This document shows positions 8,774-16,328 of a stretch of DNA of 29,960 bases, piece by piece. Below the pieces are notes generated by a model that saw only the letters and a list, made by a program, of their open reading frames with translations, had not been told where the DNA came from and did not search any database. Location: positions 1 to 29,960 of the forward strand of contig CAZKYP010000011.1 of NCBI GenBank assembly GCA_964556885.1, given 5' to 3'. The translations under genes were made by a program, and so were the position numbers. Position 1 is the stretch's first letter. Each line of letters opens with the position of its first letter. This DNA is from CAZKYP01 sp964556885 (GTDB lineage: Bacteria; Planctomycetota; Phycisphaerae; Sedimentisphaerales; Anaerobacaceae).

Positions 8774-9787
8774 TTAAGCGGTTCTGTCTGCTATGAATTT
8801 TGCCGTGGCAATCAGGGCATCTTTGGCATCACTTTCTTTCAGGTCGGCCAGTGCCAGTACAGCTTTGTCGATGTATGCCTGCGCCCGGCTATGTGCATAT
8901 TCGAGGCTGCCGTGACGGCTTAGCATCTCGGCAAAAATGTCCTTGCCGATTTTTTTTGAATTATTGTAAAAGTCGGTCAGCACGGCTTTTTCTTTTAGGT
9001 CGGCATTTTTCAGCAGATGTATCGCAGCCAGAGTCAACTTATACTTGTTCAGATCGGTGCCGAGTGTTTTACCTGTTTTGTCTTCGTCGCCGGTTATGTC
9101 GAGCAAATCGTCGGTGATTTGGAATGCAATACCGATGTTCAGACCGAAGTCGGACAACGATTTGGCCTGTTGTTCGTTAGCCTGAGATAAAAGGGCGCCG
9201 AGGTTGCAGCAACTGCTGAAAAGGACGGCGCTTTTCTCTGTTATTATTTCGATATGTTCGGATTCACTTAATTGTAAGTTTTGTTTTTGGGTGACCTGCC
9301 GGAGCTCACCTTCACAGACCCTTACTGCGGCACAGGCAATTGTTCGGGCTGCCCGGGGCGGCAGTTCCATGCATATATTAAACACCCGGCTCAACAGATA
9401 ATCTCCTAACAGCACGGCGGATTCGTTGCCCCAGAGCTTGTTGATAGTCGGCCGGCCGCGTCGAGTTTGCCCTTCGTCGATAACATCATCGTGCAGCAGG
9501 GTGGCGTTGTGAACCATCTCTATAATTGCTGCAACACGTATATGCTCATCCGTGATTTTACCAAAACATTTTCCTGCGAGAAGGACAAGCCCAGGGCGAA
9601 TCATTTTGCCGCTGTGGCTATGCAGATGTTCGAGCAGTTGGTTAATATCTCCCCCTTTAAATGACACTGTCAACAGGTCTTTAATCAATTTCCTCACCTG
9701 ACCAAGCTGGTCGTTGATGAGACTGAAAGCGGGGATCGTATTTTTTGCGACTGGAGACGTTGTATCGCTATATGCCTGCGGCTGCAT
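8774..9787 (-). CDS. All-trans polyprenyl diphosphate synthase (IspB/HepT-like)
   Basis: 337 residues. It extends an allylic diphosphate with isopentenyl diphosphate units to make a long prenyl chain, for example for a quinone side chain. Both aspartate-rich motifs are present: LLHDDVID with DDVID at 100-104, and FQITDDLLD with DDLLD at 226-230. The GKMIRPGLVLLAG block (60-72), RRGRPTINKLWG, and K240/D245 of GKTLGTDLNKYK are typical of the family. Product length cannot be read with confidence. It lies 116 bases after the aminotransferase gene in the same direction. No clear Shine-Dalgarno precedes the ATG, so a slightly later start is possible because the first 20 residues are poorly conserved in character. 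Confidence 0.92.
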   Translation of the reverse strand: MQPQAYSDTTSPVAKNTIPAFSLINDQLGQVRKLIKDLLTVSFKGGDINQLLEHLHSHSGKMIRPGLVLLAGKCFGKITDEHIRVAAIIEMVHNATLLHDDVIDEGQTRRGRPTINKLWGNESAVLLGDYLLSRVFNICMELPPRAARTIACAAVRVCEGELRQVTQKQNLQLSESEHIEIITEKSAVLFSSCCNLGALLSQANEQQAKSLSDFGLNIGIAFQITDDLLDITGDEDKTGKTLGTDLNKYKLTLAAIHLLKNADLKEKAVLTDFYNNSKKIGKDIFAEMLSRHGSLEYAHSRAQAYIDKAVLALADLKESDAKDALIATAKFIADRTA

Positions 9788-9903
9788 GGTATTCGATGGA
9801 CAACGGATATGATATTCGAGAAGTCAAAAAAACTTAGCCCGGATATGTTATTATCAATCAGTGCATTCGCTGCAAAATAAAAGTCGAGGGTATCCGTTGT
9901 CTG

Positions 9904-10770
9904 CTATTTCTCCTTTCCGTGTGCATATTCGAAGAATTTTTCTCTCAACTGGCGCGTAACCGGTCCGGGTGTTCCCTGGCCGATGGTTCTGCCGTCAATC
10001 TCGACAACCCCGATTACTTCAGCGGCCGTCCCGGTGAGGAACAATTCATCACAGACATATAAATCGAATCTGGTCAGGTTCTTCTCGATAACTTCAATAT
10101 TTTCCTTTTTAGCCAGTTTTATTACCAGGCTTCGAGTTATTCCTTCGAGCGAACCGGCCTCGGTCGGCGGAGCGTATACTATTCCGTTTCTGACTATAAA
10201 GACATTGTCACCCGTAGCCTCGGCGACGTACCCTTCGTGATTGTACATGATTGCTTCGGGTACGTTGTTGTCGAGCGCTTCGATTTTGGCCAGTATGTTA
10301 TTAAGATAATTCATGCTCTTGACCTGGGGCGGGATTGCCAGCGGGTGATTGCGGACCGTGGTCGAGCTGATGACCTTCATTCCCTTTTCGTATAACTCTT
10401 CGGGATAGAGCTGGATTTTATCCGCGATAATAATTATGCTGCTGTTCTTGCAGACGAATGGATTCAGACCCAGGGTGCCTACTCCCCGTGTTATTAGTAG
10501 TCTGATGTATCCATTGTTGATTCCGTTGGCCCTGACGGTTTCTTCAACCGCCTTTTTAAGCTCGGTTTGGTTCATCTGTACCGGCAGACGAAGCACCTTG
10601 GCGGATTCGTAAAGCCGCTTGATATGTGCGTCATGCTCGAATATTCTGCCGCTGTAGACGCGAATGCCTTCGAATACTCCGTCTCCGTAAAGAAGACCGT
10701 GGTCGAAAACCGATACTTTAGCGTCCGCCTCATCTACAAGTTTGCCGTCAAGCCAGATTTTCAGTGCCAT
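9904..10770 (-). CDS. ilvE: Branched-chain amino acid aminotransferase (class IV PLP enzyme)
   Basis: 288 residues. It transfers the amino group between glutamate and the branched-chain keto acids, the last step of leucine, isoleucine and valine synthesis, and also their first breakdown step. The PLP lysine is K151 (QVKSMNYLNN), the cofactor-binding glutamate is E184 in EATGDNVF, and SLEGITR and LTGTAAEV make the phosphate pocket. The N-terminal VFDHGLLYGDGVFEGIR is typical. EATGDN favours a branched-chain enzyme over D-alanine aminotransferase or aminodeoxychorismate lyase, but substrate choice in this fold is not fully readable. AAAGG six bases before the ATG supports the start. It follows lolD by 54 bases. 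Confidence 0.9.
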   Translation of the reverse strand: MALKIWLDGKLVDEADAKVSVFDHGLLYGDGVFEGIRVYSGRIFEHDAHIKRLYESAKVLRLPVQMNQTELKKAVEETVRANGINNGYIRLLITRGVGTLGLNPFVCKNSSIIIIADKIQLYPEELYEKGMKVISSTTVRNHPLAIPPQVKSMNYLNNILAKIEALDNNVPEAIMYNHEGYVAEATGDNVFIVRNGIVYAPPTEAGSLEGITRSLVIKLAKKENIEVIEKNLTRFDLYVCDELFLTGTAAEVIGVVEIDGRTIGQGTPGPVTRQLREKFFEYAHGKEK

Positions 10771-10824
10771 AAAAAACCTTTACATACAGTCTTTCAAAAT
10801 CTTTTTCCGTACATCCGTTACCCG

Positions 10825-11523
10825 TCAATCTCCTATTCTGCCGTCAACCAATGTTACCGTCCGTCCGGCCCTCTGTGCTATCCTGTCATCGTGAGTTACC
10901 ATCACGATTGTCTGGCCGGCCTTGTTCAATTTACAGAGAACATCCAAGATACCATTTCCTGTGGCAGAGTCAAGGTTTCCTGTCGGCTCATCGGCCAAAA
11001 GCAGCCTCGGCTCGTTCATCAGGGCCCGTCCTATCGCCACCCTCTGCCTTTCCCCGCCGGAGAGCTGGTACGGCTTGTGGCCGGCCCTTTCGGTTAAACC
11101 GAGCTGAGTAAGTAATTCCCTTGCCCGGTTTTTTGCCCACCTGCGGTACGCAAGCCAGCCGAACACGCTCTTCGAAGTCATTGCCGGCAGATATACGTTT
11201 TCCAGTACACTTAATTCGTCCAATAAGTGATAAAACTGAAATACAAATCCTACAGTTTTATTTCGAAACCTGTTTAATTCGCCCGCACTGAAGCGGCTTA
11301 AATCCTGTTTTTCAAATGTGACGGAGCCTTTATCGGGCTTATCCAGCGCACCCAGGATGTGCAGAAGCGTGCTTTTTCCGCTGCCGGAGGCCCCGACAAT
11401 CGAAACGAACTCGCCTTTTCTGACATCAAGATTAACGCCCTTGAGTACCTTTACCTTTGTTGCGCCCATCCGGTAAGATTTATGGATGCCGCTGGATTTT
11501 AAAATTATTTCGTCCTTGCTCAT
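10825..11523 (-). CDS. lolD: Lipoprotein-releasing ABC transporter ATPase (LolD-like)
   Basis: 232 residues. ATP-binding subunit of a MacB/LolD-type transporter that probably powers release of lipoproteins from the inner membrane. Walker A is GASGSGKST (44-52), the Q-loop is at FVFQFYHLL, the ABC signature is LSGGERQRV (154-162), Walker B is LLLADEP with E179, and the switch histidine is H211. The FQFYHLLDELSVLENVYLPA stretch is typical of LolD. The frame is open upstream to 11691, but only as a shadow of the permease. ATG 11523 gives the normal N-terminus and overlaps the permease stop by four bases (ATGA), implying coupled translation and a fixed stoichiometry. The neighbouring LolC/E-type permeases support the Lol assignment over a general FtsE/MacB relative. 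Confidence 0.9.
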   Translation of the reverse strand: MSKDEIILKSSGIHKSYRMGATKVKVLKGVNLDVRKGEFVSIVGASGSGKSTLLHILGALDKPDKGSVTFEKQDLSRFSAGELNRFRNKTVGFVFQFYHLLDELSVLENVYLPAMTSKSVFGWLAYRRWAKNRARELLTQLGLTERAGHKPYQLSGGERQRVAIGRALMNEPRLLLADEPTGNLDSATGNGILDVLCKLNKAGQTIVMVTHDDRIAQRAGRTVTLVDGRIGD

Positions 11524-12869
11524 AATTGGCCTACCTGCAGAGTTTTTACCGGCTCCTGCCGGGCCGCCTGGCAGCTTGGTATAAATGCGCCGACCAGGCA
11601 GGCGGCAATCGCCGAGATGAAAATTATCGCTAAGACTTTGGGCTCGACCCGGCTCGGTATATCTCCTATGGCGTAAAGTGTCCTGTCCCACAGTTGAAAT
11701 CCGAAACGTTCAAAGAGTATATCTTCTATACGGTTTATTTTCAGCAGGAACAACCAGCCTGAAACCAGCCCGATGACAGAGCCCAGCAGTCCCACCAGGA
11801 AAGCGAAACCGGAAAACAATTCTATAATATCGATATTTGAGGCACCGATGCTCTTCAGTATGCCGATGTCTTTGCTCTTATGACTTATAATCATATAGAA
11901 TACGACAAATACGATAAAAATGGTCGTGATTCCCACAAAGCCGAACATTACAATCATGACAGTCTGCTCTTTTTCCATCGGTGCAATTGAGGCGCGCGAG
12001 AAATCTCTCCAGCTTTTAATGGTCACGTTGTCCAGTAAATATGCCTGCGGCTCGTCCGCTTTTTGTTTTTTGTAGCCGGTCCATAGTGCGGCGACTTTAT
12101 CGCATCCGGCCTGCAATTTTACACCGGGTTTGAATTTTATGTGGACGGCGTTTGCCCTTTTGGTAGGGCCGGCCATTCCACAAAGCAGCTGTGCCTGTTC
12201 GAGCGGCAGGTACACCACTGAGCCGTCAATCTTGGGAAGGCCGCTGTGCGAGTGGTCACTATAGTAAAATGTTTGTGTGTTGACCACATCCGTACCGATT
12301 TGAGCCAGGGCGCCTCTGGCAGTCAGCGGGAAACAGCTTATGGAATAACCTATGCGGAAAAGAGCGTCTTCCTGGGGATAATTGCTTTTTGAATCTCTGA
12401 ACAGCAGCAAATCTATTCCCAATACACATCCGGTCAGATTCGGATCGTAAGATGGAACGAACGCCTTTGACACATCATCTTTATGAAAATACAGCGTATT
12501 TCCGAAACCGGTGGCGCGGCTGTGCCTTATAGGGTCGATGCCCATGATTTCTACGACCTCGTCCATCGTCGAACCTTTGCGTCTTTTCAGTCCGTAGCTT
12601 TTTACTACGGGCGAGACACCTTCGATGAAATCTTCTGCTTCGAGCAGCTTGACGAAGTCTTCATAGTATGAAAAGCCCACTAATGATTCTGTGCCGACAA
12701 CACAATCACCTGCGAAATTATGATTCCTTTGTTTGAAGTCGTCGACCAGTCCCGTCATTACGGTCATTACGACAAGGACGATGAAAACGCACAGAGCGAC
12801 CGACAGCACCGCAAAATATGTTATGCGTCGTTTCAACAAATACCTGATTGCAAGGGTTATTTTGTACAT
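11520..12869 (-). CDS. FtsX-like ABC permease, LolC/LolE family (second copy)
   Basis: 449 residues. The layout is that of Lol permeases: a first helix at about 17-40, a large periplasmic domain (about 45-300) and three helices at about 304-328, 351-377 and 412-432. The cytoplasmic loop SHKSKDIGILKSIGAS after the second helix is the conserved contact with the LolD ATPase. In the known system LolC and LolE form a heterodimer that extracts lipoproteins for LolA. The stop overlaps lolD by four bases, so this copy is the one tightly tied to the ATPase. It begins 53 bases after the four-helix-bundle gene and is separated by that gene from the other permease. Which copy matches LolC and which LolE is not decidable here. 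Confidence 0.87.
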   Translation of the reverse strand: MYKITLAIRYLLKRRITYFAVLSVALCVFIVLVVMTVMTGLVDDFKQRNHNFAGDCVVGTESLVGFSYYEDFVKLLEAEDFIEGVSPVVKSYGLKRRKGSTMDEVVEIMGIDPIRHSRATGFGNTLYFHKDDVSKAFVPSYDPNLTGCVLGIDLLLFRDSKSNYPQEDALFRIGYSISCFPLTARGALAQIGTDVVNTQTFYYSDHSHSGLPKIDGSVVYLPLEQAQLLCGMAGPTKRANAVHIKFKPGVKLQAGCDKVAALWTGYKKQKADEPQAYLLDNVTIKSWRDFSRASIAPMEKEQTVMIVMFGFVGITTIFIVFVVFYMIISHKSKDIGILKSIGASNIDIIELFSGFAFLVGLLGSVIGLVSGWLFLLKINRIEDILFERFGFQLWDRTLYAIGDIPSRVEPKVLAIIFISAIAACLVGAFIPSCQAARQEPVKTLQVGQL

Positions 12870-12882
12870 CTTAAAAATAATA

Positions 12883-12915
12883 TCGAATATCGAACTCTGA
12901 ATAATGAATAACGAA
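12883..12915. repeat. AT-rich GAATA/CGAA repeat block, left of the four-helix-bundle gene
   Basis: Between the four-helix-bundle stop and the next permease start the DNA is built from short GAATA-, ATCGAA- and CGAA-like units. It includes TCGAATAT (12883-12890) and ATGAATAACGAA (12904-12915). The latter 12-mer recurs inverted at 13411-13422, and the former recurs inverted at 13394-13401. The order of the two elements is not mirrored, so this is a family of similar units rather than a simple terminal inverted repeat. Confidence 0.6.
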
Positions 12916-12922
12916 GTAATGG

Positions 12923-13303
12923 TTAAGATTTTTTCTTCGCAGTTGCTATACTTGTAACGAAAATGGAAATTAATTCATTATTCTCCTTTAAAATTGACAT
13001 TATCAGTTCAGTAGATTTTATAATTATCTTTCGCTGTATAATTAAAAGCCATACACGTGTTTCTCTTAGTTCCTTCAATGCCAGCTTCATTTTGTGGATA
13101 AAATCGTTTCTTGATTCTGCACTTTGCGCTTCACCGTAGTTTGCCGCCGGTGATGTCCCGCTTCTAACCAATTGATTGGCAATATGCGAACCAGTGTAAG
13201 ACCTCGGTAATTTTTCAACGATATCAATTATCCTAACTGCGAAATTCACAAGCCGTTCTTCTAAATCGTACTTTGTTCGTCTTTCTCTTTTTCCTCTTTC
13301 CAT
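12923..13303 (-). CDS. Four helix bundle protein (23S rRNA intervening-sequence protein / Avd-like)
   Basis: 126 residues from ATG 13303; a GTG one codon earlier is possible. The sequence matches the S23/IVP four-helix-bundle family: a basic start, VNFAVRIIDIVEKLPRSY, the hallmark ANQLVRSGTSPAANYGEAQS (43-62) with AESRNDFIHKMKLALKELRE, and an amphipathic last helix ending in KKKS. Relatives are encoded inside 23S rRNA intervening sequences, and the fold is shared with Avd of diversity-generating retroelements. The cellular role is unknown. AAAGGAGG six bases before the ATG is much stronger than the ribosome sites of its neighbours. The gene splits two lolC/E paralogues and has AT-rich repeat blocks on both sides, which suggests it arrived as a small cassette. 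Confidence 0.85.
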   Translation of the reverse strand: MERGKRERRTKYDLEERLVNFAVRIIDIVEKLPRSYTGSHIANQLVRSGTSPAANYGEAQSAESRNDFIHKMKLALKELRETRVWLLIIQRKIIIKSTELIMSILKENNELISIFVTSIATAKKKS

Positions 13304-13393
13304 CACGGGCCTCCTTTGAAATATCCTATTGATAATATGGAAACGTTATATGATTTAATGTTACTTAGCTAAACAATTTTACTTCATAATTCA

Positions 13394-13422
13394 ATATTCG
13401 AAATTCATAGTTCGTTATTCAT
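13394..13422. repeat. AT-rich GAATA/CGAA repeat block, right of the four-helix-bundle gene
   Basis: This block carries ATATTCGA (13394-13401) and TTCGTTATTCAT (13411-13422), the reverse complements of elements on the far side of the four-helix-bundle gene. It runs into the last two codons and the stop of the upstream permease gene (TAT GAA TAA, read on the minus strand). If the block was inserted, the insertion point is therefore at or inside that gene's 3' end. Confidence 0.6.
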
Positions 13423-14773
13423 ACCTGAGTATTTCAACTGGTTTTGTTCCGGCGGCGACGATGGCCGGTATCAATGTCCCGACTGCGGCGGCGATAGTTG
13501 CCAGCACTGCTATACGCAGAGCCATAGACCAGTCGACCTCGTTGGGTATCTTGCTGAACATGTATACGCTGCTTTTCCACAATTTTAATCCGAAGATTAT
13601 GTTGATCCATTTTTCGATAACATTTACGTTTCTTGTAATGACATATCCCAGCACAATTCCCATGCCGGAGCCTGCTATTCCCACACAGGCGCCGAAGCCG
13701 ACGAAGACGGCGGCCACGGAACTGCTGGCCGCTCCGCAGCTCTTGATTATTGCGATATCTTTCTGCTTCATTCTGACTATCATGTAAAATATACAAAAGA
13801 CCAGAAGAATCACACCCATGCTCACAACGCCGAATATCAATAATAAAACACCCATCTGCTTTCGATATGCGGCGACGTATTGTCGCTGCAGTTCTTTGGC
13901 CGTTGTGATGTTTGTATATCTTAGGAGAAGCTGGTCTGCATTTAATTCCTCGTCGACGAAGTTCAGCCATATTCCGTGTATCACCGATATTGCGACTTCG
14001 GGATCGGCGTTGTCCCGAAGCTTAATCTGAATTTGCCGGGCGACAGGTAATTCTTCATTAGGATACAGCTTTTTTTGAAGCTGGTCTATCGGCAGATATA
14101 ACAGCTCCTTGTCGAGCGGATAGATTCCCGAGAAGATGATATCTGCGATTTGAAACTGTATGATTTTTCTGCTGAACGACGCTTTGGGATTTGCGTTTTG
14201 TTCGTCCGATGTTGTCCCGGTGGTGACAAAAACCTGCCGGCCGATCATCTTTTCGATTGTGTTGAAGTCGTATTCGTCTGTCTGCTCGTTCGGCTCTGAG
14301 AGCACACCGATCCCGACAAAACCACCGATAGAATTCGCGTCTGAACCTTCGATGTTAAAAGACGGCTCATCGGGAGAATTCTTTTGTTTTAGCAGGGACT
14401 GCTTTAAATGGGTGACCTTGGTTCGTGATTTAGGTTCTATCCCCCAGATTTGTACCGGCCGCACATTGCCCTGGCCCAGATTAAGAAGGCCGGGAGCTTC
14501 CAGCACAGGTGTTGCGGATATGACGATGTCGGCCTGTTTCAGTCTTTCGATAAACAACGGGTATTTTGTGAATAAGGCGGGCGGGGTAAGAACGACGTCG
14601 CCTATCGCCTCAACGGCCGATTGTTCGAAGGCATTGATAAAGCCGGTAAACAGGCTGGAGACCACGATTAGAAGTGACACGGAAACAGCGACGGCGGCGA
14701 TACTCAGGAAAACAATCTTTTTCTTGCGGAGATACCGGAGCCATAAAAATATTTTCAACATCGTTTTTGTCAC
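13415..14773 (-). CDS. FtsX-like ABC permease, LolC/LolE family (first copy)
   Basis: 452 residues. Helices lie at about 20-43, 308-333, 354-380 and 418-441, with a periplasmic domain between the first two, as in LolC/LolE. The ATPase-contact loop is KQKDIAIIKSCGAAS (337-351), and the C-terminus KPVEILRYE is typical of the family. It is a paralogue of the permease at 11520-12869, so the pair can form the LolC-LolE heterodimer with the LolD ATPase. The frame starts with GTG at 14773; an ATG four codons later (14761) is an equally plausible start, and neither has a clear Shine-Dalgarno. It follows lysS by 61 bases. Confidence 0.87.
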   Translation of the reverse strand: MTKTMLKIFLWLRYLRKKKIVFLSIAAVAVSVSLLIVVSSLFTGFINAFEQSAVEAIGDVVLTPPALFTKYPLFIERLKQADIVISATPVLEAPGLLNLGQGNVRPVQIWGIEPKSRTKVTHLKQSLLKQKNSPDEPSFNIEGSDANSIGGFVGIGVLSEPNEQTDEYDFNTIEKMIGRQVFVTTGTTSDEQNANPKASFSRKIIQFQIADIIFSGIYPLDKELLYLPIDQLQKKLYPNEELPVARQIQIKLRDNADPEVAISVIHGIWLNFVDEELNADQLLLRYTNITTAKELQRQYVAAYRKQMGVLLLIFGVVSMGVILLVFCIFYMIVRMKQKDIAIIKSCGAASSSVAAVFVGFGACVGIAGSGMGIVLGYVITRNVNVIEKWINIIFGLKLWKSSVYMFSKIPNEVDWSMALRIAVLATIAAAVGTLIPAIVAAGTKPVEILRYE

Positions 14774-14834
14774 TAATAGTCTGTTATTGGTATTTAGACC
14801 CGTGTTTTACCGGTTCTGCAACAGGAATTTTGCT

Positions 14835-16286
14835 CTATGCCTTTGCGGGTCTCAGAAGTGGAAACAGCACCACGTCGCGGATACTTAGTGCGCCGGTCAG
14901 TATCATTACAAGCCTGTCGATTCCGATTCCGAGCCCGCCGGCGGGCGGCATGCCGTATTTCAGCGCAGTGACAAAATCCATGTCCATGTTCGCCATAGTC
15001 TCTTCCTGGCCGCGAAGCTGAGTCCTGAAATTTTCTTCCTGCACAGCCGGGTCATTTAATTCCGTGTAGGCGTTAGCCAGCTCCATCTTTGCTATATACA
15101 TTTCGAACCGCTCGGCGTATTTCGGGTCGTCTTTACTGCGCTTTGTCAGCGGGCACAAAGCCGCAGGGTAATCTATCACAAAGGTCGGGTTGATTAAATT
15201 ATTCTCGACGGTGGCTTCGAAGACCTCATTGATAACAACAACGTCGTCCATGTCCGCCTGGTCCAGCTCGAGGGCTTTTGCCTTTGCTCTTACGGCCGCA
15301 ATGTCGTTAATGTCACAGCCGCTGTATTCTGCCAGCAGGTCGGCGTATTTTGCGCGTCGCCAGGGCCGGGTAAAATCGATTGTGAATTCGCCGAACTGAA
15401 CCTGATCGCCTTCACAGAATTTATCCACACAAAGACAGATGACCTCCTCGGTCAAATCCATCATTACGTTGTAATCGGCGTATGCCTGGTATAATTCAAG
15501 CATCGTAAATTCCGGGTTGTGCTGCCTGCTCAGCCCCTCGTTGCGGAAGTTGCGGTTAATCTCGAAGATTTTTTCCATTCCGCCGACGAGCAGTCTCTTG
15601 AGAAATAGTTCGGGTGCAATTCGCAGGTACAGGTCCATATCCAGGGTATTATGATGTGTTATAAACGGTCTTGCGGCCGCTCCACCGGGGATGGCCTGCA
15701 TCATCGGCGTCTCGACTTCCAAAAATCCTTTGGAATTCAGAAACTCACGAATGGTCGTGACGATAGCGCTGCGATTCCTGAACCGCTCCATCACTTCGGG
15801 ATTCGCCCACAAATCGACATACCTCTGTCTGTATCGCTGGTCGATATCGGCCAGGCCGTGAAATTTTTCCGGGGGCGGCAGCAGACATTTGCTTAGCAGA
15901 ACAAGATTGTCGGCCCATATAGTTATTTCGCCGGTCTTGGTTTTGCCCAACTGGCCGGAGGCCCCGATTATGTCACCAAGCTCGAGGAGTTTGGCCATGT
16001 CCCACTGCTTGTCGAGCAGTTTTTTGCTCAGGCCTACCTGGATAATGCCGCTGCTGTCTCGCAGGGTAATGAAAATCAATTTGCCGATGTCCCTGAGCAG
16101 TACGATTCTTCCGGCGCAATTTGCATGCTGGTTCTGGTCGTCGTCTTTGAATCTGTCTTTGACTGCGGCCGCGGATTCGGAGCCTTCGTATCTGCCTCCG
16201 TATGGGTCGATACCGAGCTCTTTGATATGAGACAGCTTTTCCTGTCTTTGCTGTTCGAGTTTGTTTATATCTTCCGTATTTGCCAA
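14835..16286 (-). CDS. lysS: Lysyl-tRNA synthetase, class II
   Basis: 483 residues. It charges tRNA-Lys with lysine. An N-terminal OB-fold anticodon-binding domain (about 55-150) is followed by the class II catalytic domain. Motif 2 is in INRNFRNEGLSRQHNPEFTM, and motif 3 is in the last 39 residues (GGLGIGIDRLVM). ETPMMQAIPGGAAARPF and RIAPELFLKRLLVGG are hallmark LysRS blocks. The start is TTG at 16286 rather than ATG: GAGGGG ends nine bases upstream, and the resulting N-terminus (MANTEDINKLEQQRQEKL) looks like other bacterial LysRS proteins. It is the first of the lol gene string and lies 42 bases after the protease gene upstream. Confidence 0.97.
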   Translation of the reverse strand: MANTEDINKLEQQRQEKLSHIKELGIDPYGGRYEGSESAAAVKDRFKDDDQNQHANCAGRIVLLRDIGKLIFITLRDSSGIIQVGLSKKLLDKQWDMAKLLELGDIIGASGQLGKTKTGEITIWADNLVLLSKCLLPPPEKFHGLADIDQRYRQRYVDLWANPEVMERFRNRSAIVTTIREFLNSKGFLEVETPMMQAIPGGAAARPFITHHNTLDMDLYLRIAPELFLKRLLVGGMEKIFEINRNFRNEGLSRQHNPEFTMLELYQAYADYNVMMDLTEEVICLCVDKFCEGDQVQFGEFTIDFTRPWRRAKYADLLAEYSGCDINDIAAVRAKAKALELDQADMDDVVVINEVFEATVENNLINPTFVIDYPAALCPLTKRSKDDPKYAERFEMYIAKMELANAYTELNDPAVQEENFRTQLRGQEETMANMDMDFVTALKYGMPPAGGLGIGIDRLVMILTGALSIRDVVLFPLLRPAKA

Positions 16287-16328
16287 ATTAATTCGCCCCT
16301 CGAAATTTGAGAACCGTCGGTCTATGAA

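Noticed and set aside
11524..11691. Longer LolD starting at 11691
   Set aside because: The extra residues are a shadow of the permease. ATG 11523 overlaps the permease stop and gives the usual LolD start.
12883..13422. True terminal inverted repeats of a transposon around the four-helix-bundle gene
   Set aside because: The shared 12-mer and 8-mer are inverted but not in mirrored order, and no transposase or target duplication is visible. Described as repeat blocks only.
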